Below, in pieces: positions 32,484 to 40,132 of a stretch of 41,763 bases of DNA. Origin of the DNA: DATMGU01 sp035555315 (lineage in GTDB: Bacteria > Pseudomonadota > Alphaproteobacteria > ATCC43930 > CGMCC-115725); the NCBI GenBank assembly GCA_035555315.1, contig DATMGU010000128.1:1-41763 (forward strand), written 5' to 3'. Under the pieces are notes generated by a model that did no database searches, was not told where the DNA came from, and worked only from the letters and a program-made list of their open reading frames with translations. The translations under genes were made by a program, and so were the position numbers. Numbering within the stretch: the stretch's first letter is position 1; each line of letters starts with the position of its first letter.

Positions 32484-32498
32484 CCCCTAAACTAGGGG
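32484..32498. promoter_or_regulatory. short inverted repeat in the divergent region before rlpA
   Basis: CCCCTA, AAC, TAGGGG is a 6-bp inverted repeat in the 111-base gap between the divergent aldolase pseudogene and rlpA. It may be a leftover operator. No regulator can be assigned. Confidence 0.3.
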
Positions 32499-32563
32499 TT
32501 TTGCGGAACGCGCGTTACGAAAAAGAATCAAGAATTGACGTTCAAGCAGCGTATTAGTCGGCG

Positions 32564-33049
32564 ATGCGATGTCGCCTGGCGCTTCCCCCGCTTCGTCGAA
32601 CCGTCCTTATTCTGGCCCTGTTGCAGGGCTTGTCCGCCTGCTCGTCGCTGCTCGGCGGATCGGCGCCGGCTCCCGAGGAACCACCGGCGCCTGCCGAGCA
32701 GCCCGCACCCAGCCCAGGCGAGCAGCCGAGCCTGAGCGCCGTTGGCATCGCGTCCTGGTATGGCGCGCGGCATCACGGCAAGCGGACGGCGAGCGGCGAA
32801 GCCTTCGATATGGCCGCGATGACGGCGGCCCATCCGACCTTGCCGTTCAACACCATCGTCCGCGTCACCAATACCGCCACCGGTGCCATGATCAAGGTGC
32901 GGATCAACGATCGCGGTCCATCGACCAGGGCACGGCTGATCGATTTGTCGCGTGCCGCCGCCGTGGCTCTGGAGGGGAACCGGCTGGGCGCCCTCGCCGT
33001 CCGGATCGAGGTATTCGCCTCCGATCAACCGCGGAAGGCCGGAACGTGA
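32564..33049 (+). CDS. rlpA: RlpA-family septal-ring lytic transglycosylase lipoprotein
   Basis: 161 residues. The signal peptide ends in lipobox LSAC, followed by a Pro/Glu-rich linker (about 33-60) and a double-psi beta-barrel domain: IASWYGARHHGKRTASGE, AAHPTLPFNTIVRVTN, VRINDRGPSTRARLIDLS. RlpA cleaves peptidoglycan strands lacking stem peptides near the septum. The SPOR domain of longer RlpA proteins is absent, which is common in short alphaproteobacterial forms. It converges with the MFS gene, 25 bases apart. Confidence 0.92.
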   Translation: MRCRLALPPLRRTVLILALLQGLSACSSLLGGSAPAPEEPPAPAEQPAPSPGEQPSLSAVGIASWYGARHHGKRTASGEAFDMAAMTAAHPTLPFNTIVRVTNTATGAMIKVRINDRGPSTRARLIDLSRAAAVALEGNRLGALAVRIEVFASDQPRKAGT

Positions 33050-33074
33050 CCTCCAGGCGACGCTGTCGGTCGGC

Positions 33075-34388
33075 TCAGGATAGCGGCTTGTGGGCTGTTT
33101 CAGGGGCGCTCAACGCCGCGACAAGCGTGATCATCGCGAGCGTGATGAGGTAGAGCGAGATCGCCCAGGTGGCGTTCCCGGTCGCACTGAACAGCGACGT
33201 CACGATGAGCGGCGTGAAGCCGCCGCTGAGGGCCGCGCCGACCTGAAAGCCGAGCGAGGCGCCGGTATAGCGGATGCCGGTGTGGAACAACTCCGACATG
33301 TAGGTGGCGCCGACCCCGAACATGACGCCCTGACCCACGCCGATGGCGATCGCGACGGCGAGGGTGATCGCGCCGGAGGTGGACATGTCCATCAGCCAGA
33401 ACATCGGGAAGGCATAGGCCATCGAGAACAGGCAGGCCCCGATATACATGGGCCGGCGGCCCAACCGGTCCGACATCCAGCCGTAGAGCGGCGTGATCAC
33501 CATTTGCAGGAAGGCCGCGATCTGAACGGCATGCAGGGCGGTCCCGCGCGGAAGATGCAGTTTGTCGGTCACATAGGCGATCGAGAACACCGAGCCGATG
33601 ATCGCCCAGGAAATCTCGGAGACCTTCAGGCCGATCGCGGTGACGACCATGCGCGGATGCTGGGTCACCACTTCCATGAAAGGCGTACGGCTTGCCTCGA
33701 CTTTCGACTGAAACCGCTCGAAGATCGGCGTTTCCGTGACCTTCAAGCGGATCCACAGGCCGACGAAGACCAGCGCGAGACTCAGCAGAAACGGCAGCCG
33801 CCAGCCCCAGGACAGGAAAGCGTCGTTGGACATGCTGCCCGACACGATGTTGAACACCAGGATCGACACCAGCACCCCGAACGGCGCGCCGATCTGGACG
33901 AGGCTGCCGAACAACCCCCGCCGCTTGGGATGCGCGTTCTCAACCATCAGCAGGACCGCGCCGCCCCATTCGCCGCCGATGCCGATGCCCTGCAGCAGAC
34001 GCAGGATGATCAGCAGGATGGGGGCCGCGACGCCGATCTGCTCATAGGTCGGCAGGCAGCCGACGAGAAACGTGCCGACCCCCATCAAGATCACCGTGGC
34101 GACGAGTGTCTTCTTGCGACCGAGCCGATCGCCGAGATGTCCGAAGATGGCGCCGCCCAGCGGACGGGCGAGAAAGCCGACACCATAGGAGGAGACCGCC
34201 ACCAGCGTGCCGATCAAGGGGGTAAGGGTGGGGAAGAACACCTTGTTGAACACCAGCGCCGTCGCCGTGCCGTAGATGGTGAAGTCGTACCATTCGATCA
34301 TGCTGCCGATGATGCTGGCGAAGACGACCCGGCGCATCCGTTCCGGACCGATTCCGACCTCAGTCCCGGCAAGTTCAACGCTGCTCAT
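33075..34388 (-). CDS. MFS transporter, metabolite:H+ symporter (MHS) family
   Basis: 437 residues from the ATG at 34388 (GGGG upstream); the open frame further upstream looks non-coding. Twelve membrane helices fit the ShiA/ProP/KgtP-like MHS family. Motifs: SMIEWYDFTIYGTATAL in helix 1, GHLGDRLGRKKTL after helix 2, ILRLLQGIGIGGEWGGAVL, WGWRLPFLLS and YGWMSDRLGRRPMY. These carriers import shikimate, betaine, citrate or oxoacids with protons. It stands alone and is divergent from the MOSC operon. Confidence 0.92.
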   Translation of the reverse strand: MSSVELAGTEVGIGPERMRRVVFASIIGSMIEWYDFTIYGTATALVFNKVFFPTLTPLIGTLVAVSSYGVGFLARPLGGAIFGHLGDRLGRKKTLVATVILMGVGTFLVGCLPTYEQIGVAAPILLIILRLLQGIGIGGEWGGAVLLMVENAHPKRRGLFGSLVQIGAPFGVLVSILVFNIVSGSMSNDAFLSWGWRLPFLLSLALVFVGLWIRLKVTETPIFERFQSKVEASRTPFMEVVTQHPRMVVTAIGLKVSEISWAIIGSVFSIAYVTDKLHLPRGTALHAVQIAAFLQMVITPLYGWMSDRLGRRPMYIGACLFSMAYAFPMFWLMDMSTSGAITLAVAIAIGVGQGVMFGVGATYMSELFHTGIRYTGASLGFQVGAALSGGFTPLIVTSLFSATGNATWAISLYLITLAMITLVAALSAPETAHKPLS

Positions 34389-34621
34389 GTCAGATCCCCT
34401 TTCCTGCTCGCTGGCTTGGCTCCGTCCGCGCGACGGAAAGGCGGAGGCGTTCCCCCAGTCGGCTTGTTCGCCGCCCTCTGGTCGTGAGGGCAATGTTCGT
34501 GCCAATGCGTTGTTGCCTTTTATCCGATGACAGAGGCCGCTATTTTCTGAGGATCTTTGCGTCCGTTTCCCGTACTGATAGACTATTGGGCAACAAGTTG
34601 CCCCAATCGAAAGCAGAATGA

Positions 34622-35107
34622 ATGTCGATCTCCCCTACATGGCTCGGTGCCGTCGCGCACCTTCACATCACGCCCCGCGCCTTCCTGCCGATGCAGGCGC
34701 GGGACACCATCGAGCTGGTGGCCGGGCAGGGGGTTCTCGGCGATCGCTACTGTATCGGGGTGGAACAGGGCTTCTATTCCGAGAAACCGGAGGACGGGCG
34801 GCAGGTGACGCTGTTCGAGGTGGAGGTCCTCGGCGACATCCTGCGGGACTACAAGATCGATCTCTCGCCGGAGGAACACCGGCGCAATATCACGACCCGA
34901 GGCGTGCCGCTGAACCACCTGGTCGGCAGACGCTTCCGCATCGGTGGCTGCGTCGTGGAGGCGACGCGCCTATCGATTCCCTGCCGGCACATCGAGGAAA
35001 TCCTCGGCAAGCCGGTGTTCGACCCGCTCGTGCATCGTTCCGGGCTGAATTGCCGAATCCTCGAAGGCGGCACGGTACGCCTTGGCGATCCTATCGGGCC
35101 GCTGTAA
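34622..35107 (+). CDS. MOSC-domain protein (molybdenum-cofactor binding type)
   Basis: 161 residues forming a single MOSC domain: GAVAHLHITPRAFLPM, GQGVLGDRYCIG, QVTLFEVEVL, EHRRNITTRGV, and the cysteine-bearing SIPCRHIEEI near 121. MOSC domains bind Moco sulfur and, in YiiM, YcbX and mARC, reduce N-hydroxylated compounds with the help of a flavin/FeS electron donor. Exactly such a donor is encoded 11 bases downstream. The MOSC part and the reductase part occur as a single fused protein in some bacteria. Start chosen by spacing; the ribosome binding site is modest. Confidence 0.88.
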   Translation: MSISPTWLGAVAHLHITPRAFLPMQARDTIELVAGQGVLGDRYCIGVEQGFYSEKPEDGRQVTLFEVEVLGDILRDYKIDLSPEEHRRNITTRGVPLNHLVGRRFRIGGCVVEATRLSIPCRHIEEILGKPVFDPLVHRSGLNCRILEGGTVRLGDPIGPL

Positions 35108-35117
35108 AGAGCCGATC

Positions 35118-36062
35118 ATGCCGCGCCATATCACCCTCTGCGTGGTCGCGTCGCGCCCAGCCGGGCCCGGCGTGCGTCGCCTTACCCTGCGTGATCCGGA
35201 CGGTTACCCACTGCCGCGCGTCAAGCCCGGCGCGCATCTGGACTTGGCGGTTCCCGACGTCGGAATGCGCGCCTATAGCTTGTGCGGCGATCCGGCGGTC
35301 GGCGACCGCTGGGAGATCGCGGTAAAGCGCGAGGCGGCATCCCGCGGCGGCAGCGCCTGGCTGCACGACGGGGTGACTGTGGGTGATCAGCTGGCTGCGT
35401 CGATGCCTCGCTGCACCTTTCCGATCGTCGATGGGGCCGCGCGTCATGTCATGATCGCGGGCGGCATCGGCGTGACGCCCTTCCTCGCCATGGCGCCCGT
35501 TCTCGAGCGCGCCGCGGCCGATTGGGTGCTGCATGTGCTGTACCGGGGCGGGCCGCCGCCCTGTCCCGATGATCTCGCCCCTTGGATCGCGGCCGGCCGC
35601 GCCGTGCCGCATGACACGCTGGCGGTACCGCGCCCGGCGCTCGCCCTGCTTCTGGGGGGCCATACGCCCGGTCTCCAGGCCTATTGCTGCGGCCCCGAGG
35701 CGATGCTTGATGCCTTCGAGCAGGCCACCGCCGATTGGCCGGATGGTGCCGCGCGCGTCGAGCATTTCGTGCCGCCGGCGCTACCGCCCGACCCTGCCGC
35801 GCGACCCTATACCCTGGCCCTCGCCGCCTCCGGCTCGACGATCGACATCCCCGCGGGAGGGTCCATGCTGGAGGGGCTGCGCGCCTTGGGTGCCAAGGTG
35901 GAGTCATCCTGCGAAGGCGGCATCTGCGGTGCCTGCGAGGTCCGCTGGCTCGACGGCGCGCCGCTGCACCGTGACCGGGTGCTGTCGCCGGCACGGCGCG
36001 CCACGCATCTGCTAAGCTGCGTCGCCGGCTGCGCATCCGGCCGACTGGTGGTGGAGGCATGA
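35118..36062 (+). CDS. phthalate-dioxygenase-reductase/VanB-like flavin-[2Fe-2S] oxidoreductase
   Basis: 314 residues from the ATG at 35118. Flavin-binding RAYSLCGDP is at about 54-62, the NAD-binding segment MIAGGIGVTPFLAMAP near 110, and the plant-type 2Fe-2S domain at the C-terminus with Cys in SSCEGGICGACEV and a later cysteine in LLSCVAGC. It takes electrons from NAD(P)H and passes them to a partner. No Rieske oxygenase is nearby, so the MOSC protein encoded just upstream is the probable partner. Its end overlaps the next start by four bases. Confidence 0.9.
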   Translation: MPRHITLCVVASRPAGPGVRRLTLRDPDGYPLPRVKPGAHLDLAVPDVGMRAYSLCGDPAVGDRWEIAVKREAASRGGSAWLHDGVTVGDQLAASMPRCTFPIVDGAARHVMIAGGIGVTPFLAMAPVLERAAADWVLHVLYRGGPPPCPDDLAPWIAAGRAVPHDTLAVPRPALALLLGGHTPGLQAYCCGPEAMLDAFEQATADWPDGAARVEHFVPPALPPDPAARPYTLALAASGSTIDIPAGGSMLEGLRALGAKVESSCEGGICGACEVRWLDGAPLHRDRVLSPARRATHLLSCVAGCASGRLVVEA

Positions 36063-36673
36063 GCGGCGCGAAAGCGTCTCGTCCGTCGCCCGATGGTGCC
36101 ATGACCGCGCTCGCGGCGCGGCTGGGCGTCCTGCGCCAGGAACGGGGCCTGACACTGGATGCCCTCGCCGAGGCCACCGGCCTCGACAAGGGGTACCTGT
36201 CGCGGCTCGAACGCGGGCTGAAAGGGCCGTCCATCGCCACCTTGCTGCGCTTGTCCCAGGCACTCGATGTCCCCGTGGCGGAACTCCTGGGTGAGCGCCT
36301 GGCCGAACATGCCGTGCGCGTCACCCGCGCCGCGTCCCGGTTGGTCGGGGCGCCGGTCAGCGACACCACCCATGGCTTCGAGGGGCTGAGCCGCGCTGGC
36401 GCTGCGCTGGAGGCTTTCGTGGTCCATCCCGCCGCCGAGTTCCGCACCGATGGTCCCATAGCCGAGCATGCCGGCGAGGAATTGTTCTACGTGCTGACGG
36501 GCACGATCGAGCTGCGCTTCGTCGATCGCGGCTTCGTGCTGGAAGCGGGCGATTGCGCGCAATTCCCAGGCTCCCTGCCGCACCGCCTGCGCCGCATCGG
36601 CCCGGAACCGGCCTCGGCGCTCGTCGCTGTGGCTAAGACCCGGACTTCCGGCCGGCGCGGCACCGCCACGTGA
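36059..36673 (+). CDS. XRE-family transcriptional regulator with C-terminal cupin domain
   Basis: 204 residues. Helix-turn-helix at about 20-75 (LGVLRQERGLTLDALAEATG, DKGYLSRLERGLKGPS), then a cupin barrel (about 110-195; FYVLTGTIELRFVDRGFVLE, GDCAQFPGSLPHRLRR). It is translationally coupled (ATGA) to the flavin reductase and probably regulates this three-gene operon according to a ligand bound in the cupin. It is a different protein from the XRE-cupin regulator at 12631, although of the same type. Confidence 0.9.
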   Translation: MSGAKASRPSPDGAMTALAARLGVLRQERGLTLDALAEATGLDKGYLSRLERGLKGPSIATLLRLSQALDVPVAELLGERLAEHAVRVTRAASRLVGAPVSDTTHGFEGLSRAGAALEAFVVHPAAEFRTDGPIAEHAGEELFYVLTGTIELRFVDRGFVLEAGDCAQFPGSLPHRLRRIGPEPASALVAVAKTRTSGRRGTAT

Positions 36674-36742
36674 CGGGACCGGCCGCGAGCTGAGGCAACC
36701 GCTCGTATCTCCGCGGTGTTTTTGGCGGTTTGAATTTGCGAC

Positions 36743-36771
36743 TTGCAAAAGGAACATTTAGCGAACATTAT
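36743..36771 (+). promoter_or_regulatory. SOS-type promoter of the polymorphic toxin gene (LexA box between -35 and -10)
   Basis: -35 TTGCAA (36743-36748), 17 bases, -10 CATTAT (36766-36771). A perfect alphaproteobacterial LexA box GAAC-N7-GAAC lies at 36752-36766, covering the spacer and touching the -10. The same layout, base for base in spacing, is found at 39716-39744. A transcript would begin near 36778, 37 bases before the ATG at 36815. Confidence 0.75.
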
Positions 36772-36814
36772 CCCGTATGTTCTTGTTTTGATCTTATCAA
36801 GGGAGGGTTTGCGC

Positions 36815-38158
36815 ATGATCACGGGTGTCCCGCGGACCATGTACAAGCTCTCCAATCAGCCCGGTAGCCTTGGGTTGAGTTGCACGGCGGCGGGTTTGAC
36901 GTTGGCCGGGGTGTCGCTTCTGAGCAAGGGCCTCGGCGGCTTCGCGCCGCGCTCGCGGGGCGAGGTGGAGCGGCTGTTGCACCGGGCCTATGCGACGACG
37001 GCGGATGTGGGGCCGGTCATGAGCGGGCTGGGCGCCGTCGCCCGTGCGCTGAATGAGGGTGCGGAGGGCCGCGCGATGATCGCGGCCCTGCATCTGAAGC
37101 TGCCGGAGCTGGATTGGAATGCCGCCAGCCGCATCGCCGGGGCCGAGGCGGCCCTTGGCAAATACGACCCGGACGAAGCGCGCGACGGGCATGGCCGCTG
37201 GACCTCGGGTGGCGCCGGATCGGCAGCCGCGATGCCGTCCGAAACCCGGCCGAACGTCGGGGTTGCGCCGACACCGATGTCGTTCGATGACCCGAAGGGG
37301 TCGCCTCCCCAGGGGAGCGCCCGATCGGACGAGAACACCCCCGTCGCCCTGCCGGCCGTCGAGGGCGGGCACCAGCAGCAGCGCGACCTGCTGACGCGCC
37401 TCGCCAACGCGACCCCCGACCAGGAGGCGAGCCTGCGCGCCGAGATCCGGGAGGTGTACTACAACCAGGGCGACAAGCGCGGCGGCGAGGCGATGGACCG
37501 CGCGCTGAGCGACGCGCTGGACCCGTCGATCGATCGGGCCGGCCGGCAGAATATCCTCGATACCTTCGAGATCTACACGCATCAGGATCCGGCAGAGGCC
37601 GGGCAGGTGGCCCGCGACTTTATCTCCGGTGCCCTGCTCACGCCACCCATGGTAGTCGAAGGCCGCGCTGGCACCGCCGCCGCCGAAGCCACGGCTGCGG
37701 AAGAAGCACGGATCGCTGAGGTCGCCGTGGAAGAGGCGCGGGTCGCGGCAGCGGCGGAGCGGGCCAGGCAAGCCGGGTTTTGGAAAGAACAACCTGTCGA
37801 ACGCGGAAACCTAATCCATGAATTATGGCGACAAAGTTTGGGGAACCACCCGGCAATTGACCAGGCCATCGGAAAGACGATTAGCAGCTTCAAATCGATC
37901 GATCTGGGGGCACCCTCTTATGCAAGGGCTGGATACCTTAAGAGTAAGCTCAACGGATTTATCAATGACCTTGCTAAATACAAGGCGCGGCCCTGGGGAG
38001 TGCATGACGTTCAGGTAGATGAAAACACGGCGCGGGAACTCAGGGTCGCTATCCCGCCGAACCCGCCCTCCAATTCCCAGCGGGCGATTATGGATGAGAT
38101 GATCGAGGTAGCTCGCAAGCGCGGCGTCACGTTGAACTTCGTTCAGGTCCCGGAGTAA
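36815..38158 (+). CDS. polymorphic toxin with CdiA-like C-terminal nuclease domain
   Basis: 447 residues from the ATG at 36815 with GGGAGG at good spacing. Order of parts: an N-terminal segment with one hydrophobic stretch (LGLSCTAAGLTLAGVSLL, 20-37); the motif YDPDEARDGHGRWTSGG (117-133), seen in many alphaproteobacterial polymorphic toxins; a domain at about 198-268 shared with the immunity proteins; an Ala/Glu-rich helical stalk (285-322); and a C-terminal toxin core (325-447). The core contains RGNLIHELWRQ, SSFKSIDLGAPSY and LRVAIPPNPPSNSQR and resembles the CdiA C-terminal endonuclease/tRNase domain. Base composition becomes AT-richer from about 37785, where the toxin core begins, as is usual for exchanged toxin tips. 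No secretion partner is encoded beside it. Confidence 0.78.
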   Translation: MITGVPRTMYKLSNQPGSLGLSCTAAGLTLAGVSLLSKGLGGFAPRSRGEVERLLHRAYATTADVGPVMSGLGAVARALNEGAEGRAMIAALHLKLPELDWNAASRIAGAEAALGKYDPDEARDGHGRWTSGGAGSAAAMPSETRPNVGVAPTPMSFDDPKGSPPQGSARSDENTPVALPAVEGGHQQQRDLLTRLANATPDQEASLRAEIREVYYNQGDKRGGEAMDRALSDALDPSIDRAGRQNILDTFEIYTHQDPAEAGQVARDFISGALLTPPMVVEGRAGTAAAEATAAEEARIAEVAVEEARVAAAAERARQAGFWKEQPVERGNLIHELWRQSLGNHPAIDQAIGKTISSFKSIDLGAPSYARAGYLKSKLNGFINDLAKYKARPWGVHDVQVDENTARELRVAIPPNPPSNSQRAIMDEMIEVARKRGVTLNFVQVPE

Positions 38159-38160
38159 TC

Positions 38161-39027
38161 ATGAACCTATACAGATGTTATCTGCGAAAAGGCGTCGTAT
38201 ATCTCCCCACGACCGGGCGGATCTGGCGCAGTGATATCGCCTTCAGGATCATCGAGCCGGTCGAGGTCATATCTGTCGGCGATACAGCGGCGTTGAAACG
38301 CGGGCTGGTCGAAATGATCATCCGGGGCAATCAGCCGCTTTCGTTGGAGGAAAGCCGGGACTCGACGATGCTGATGCCCAAATACGCCGGAGTGAAGACC
38401 CAGAGGAGTTTCGAACGGGGTACGCTCACCTGGAGCATCAAGGATCGGGATGGTGTTTTGACCATCGATCCCTATCGCAGACATCCGCAGGGTGGCTGGG
38501 AAATCGATGAGAAGGGGATCATCGCGCTGCCGCCGGGCACTACCACGGGGCAGCTCTGCGACCGAATGGTGGCGATCCTGCAGGCCTACGCGGCCAATCC
38601 CGCCCTGGCCGCCGCCCATGAGGCGCCGCCGGTCGAGCCGGAGCCGTTCGGCACGGTCTATGACGGGTATCTGATGCCGCCGGACAATGAGGAGCGGCAT
38701 GAATCCGTCGAAGGGCTGATGGCGACCATCGTCAATCTGGAACCTGGGGACGTTCCGGACGTCCGCGCCAATATCAAGCGGGTGTTCTACGATGTCGGCG
38801 ATCGTCAGGGCGGCGATGCCTTTACCCGCGCCCTGGCGGAGGCGCTGGAGCCCGGGATCGACCTCGACGGCCGTCGGCGCATCCTGCAGACCTATGACCC
38901 CTATACCATCGGCCTGCCCGTCGACGCGGTCCGCTATGGTCGCGATCCGGTCACGGGCGCCATCCTCGGTCCCAAGCGGCCCAGCAACAATCCTTATGAC
39001 GTTGTTGATCCGGATGATGAGGCATAG
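38161..39027 (+). CDS. putative immunity protein 1 (CdiI-like) with C-terminal domain shared with the toxin
   Basis: 288 residues, two bases after the toxin stop. Residues 1-145 look like the immunity family found next to CdiA toxins of the FKSIDL type: LYRCYLRKGVVYLPTTGRI, IIEPVEVISVGDTAALKRGL, KYAGVKTQRSFERGTLTWSI. A Pro-rich link follows, then residues 183-262 repeat the domain in the toxin (VFYDVGDRQGGDAFTRALAE). Binding of the toxin core by the N-terminal part is inferred from position and resemblance. The C-terminal domain is not part of immunity proteins that I know. Confidence 0.75.
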   Translation: MNLYRCYLRKGVVYLPTTGRIWRSDIAFRIIEPVEVISVGDTAALKRGLVEMIIRGNQPLSLEESRDSTMLMPKYAGVKTQRSFERGTLTWSIKDRDGVLTIDPYRRHPQGGWEIDEKGIIALPPGTTTGQLCDRMVAILQAYAANPALAAAHEAPPVEPEPFGTVYDGYLMPPDNEERHESVEGLMATIVNLEPGDVPDVRANIKRVFYDVGDRQGGDAFTRALAEALEPGIDLDGRRRILQTYDPYTIGLPVDAVRYGRDPVTGAILGPKRPSNNPYDVVDPDDEA

Positions 39028-39201
39028 AGGCCCCAATCGGATCTGCCCCTCTCCGCCGGCGGGGTAGGGTATCCTCGCCTTTTGTCGATAATGGCCTGTC
39101 AGGAGCCTGTCGGCGGACTGATCGCGCGACTGCGAGGATGCTGATCCTCACTCTTACCCGTCGTTACGTCCCAGCGCCGCTTGGCGTGCCTGCGTCGGCT
39201 G

Positions 39202-39654
39202 CTACAGGCCTATCTTGAAGCCCGTGTGAGTGGGCGAAAACCCGATCCTGTTCCAGAAGCGATGGGCCGCTGCGCGCGCATTGTCAGAGGTAAGCTGGAC
39301 GGAAAGGCACCCAGCCGAGCGGCATTCGTCGAGCGCCCAACGAACGAATGCTTCGCCAAGACCGCGGCCGCGCTGGTTTGAGGCAATTCTCATCGCCTCG
39401 ATCTGACCGCGCCAACTACCGCCCCTGGAGACAGCTGGGATCAACAGCAGTTGCATTGTCCCCACGATCTTCCCGCCCTCCGTCGCAACGATCAGCCGTT
39501 GGTAAGGTGACACCGCTATCGCCCTGAACGCGGCGTGGTAGGATGGTGCCAATGGCAAGCTGGGATCCTCACGGCTTGCTCCAAGCGGATCATCCGCGAG
39601 CAATGCGATTATTTCCGGTAGATCTTCCTCTGTTGCATCGCGGTAGCTCACCAT
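39202..39654 (-). CDS. GNAT-family N-acetyltransferase (inserted between toxin cassettes)
   Basis: 150 residues from the ATG at 39654; a longer open frame to 39810 runs through the SOS-type promoter at 39716-39744 and is rejected. The acetyl-CoA motif EAMRIASNQRGRGLGEAFVR and the GNAT end FWNRIGFSPTHTGFKIG are clear. Early sequence MVSYRDATEEDLPEIIALLA is typical of the family. It runs against the toxin cassettes on both sides. Substrate unknown. The 174 bases between the first immunity gene and this gene hold only a short hairpin (39134-39149). Confidence 0.87.
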   Translation of the reverse strand: MVSYRDATEEDLPEIIALLADDPLGASREDPSLPLAPSYHAAFRAIAVSPYQRLIVATEGGKIVGTMQLLLIPAVSRGGSWRGQIEAMRIASNQRGRGLGEAFVRWALDECRSAGCLSVQLTSDNARAAAHRFWNRIGFSPTHTGFKIGL

Positions 39655-39715
39655 AATGGGCGGAACACTAGGATAAGGGCCGGCAGGCAGCAACTGAGGC
39701 GGCAATATTTTTCGC

Positions 39716-39744
39716 TTGAAAATAGAACAATTAAGGAACATTCT
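39716..39744 (+). promoter_or_regulatory. SOS-type promoter of the truncated toxin gene (second LexA box)
   Basis: -35 TTGAAA (39716-39721), 17 bases, -10 CATTCT (39739-39744). LexA box GAAC-N7-GAAC lies at 39725-39739. The distance from -35 to box (3 bases) and the overlap of the box with the first base of the -10 are the same as in the first toxin promoter at 36743-36771. Confidence 0.72.
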
Positions 39745-39812
39745 AGCGGAATATTCCTGAACGAAGGCTGGTGGAGCGTGGGACCCGGTCGATGACGCAT
39801 CGGGAGACATTG

Positions 39813-40130
39813 ATGTCCATCCATCGCGGGATATTCTACTTTCCCGGAAACTGGGTCCACAGCTTCAAGTCGATCGATCTGGGTTCCGCCGCGCAGGCGA
39901 AGCCGGGATATCTTCGCGGCAAGCTGAGTAGCTATATCGAAGATCTTGCGGACTACTCCGAGCGTCGATGGGCGTCCGTTACCGTCTGCATCGAGGACGA
40001 TACGCAGCGTGAGCTGAGAATTGCCATTCCGCAGGGACCGCATCCCGCTTCGCAGAAAGCGATCATGAAGCAGATGAAGGTGCGCGCCCTAAAGTGCGGC
40101 GTCACTCTGAATTTCGTTCGGTTCCCGTAG
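39813..40130 (+). CDS. truncated orphan toxin tip (CdiA-like)
   Basis: 105 residues from the ATG at 39813 (GGGAGA upstream); a GTG at 39771 in the same frame is another possible start. From SFKSIDLGSAAQAKPGYLRG to the end (GVTLNFVRFP) it is closely similar to the last 90 residues of the full-length toxin. The first 30 or so residues of the toxin core (RGNLIHELWRQ through the Asp-containing AIDQAIGKT) are replaced by unrelated residues, so it is probably inactive. It has its own SOS-type promoter and is followed two bases later by a second immunity gene. It looks like a displaced toxin cassette. Confidence 0.7.
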   Translation: MSIHRGIFYFPGNWVHSFKSIDLGSAAQAKPGYLRGKLSSYIEDLADYSERRWASVTVCIEDDTQRELRIAIPQGPHPASQKAIMKQMKVRALKCGVTLNFVRFP

Positions 40131-40132
40131 TC

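Noticed and set aside
33090..34487. Plus-strand open frame of 465 codons over the MFS gene
   Set aside because: Antisense shadow of a transporter with highly charged composition; no motif.
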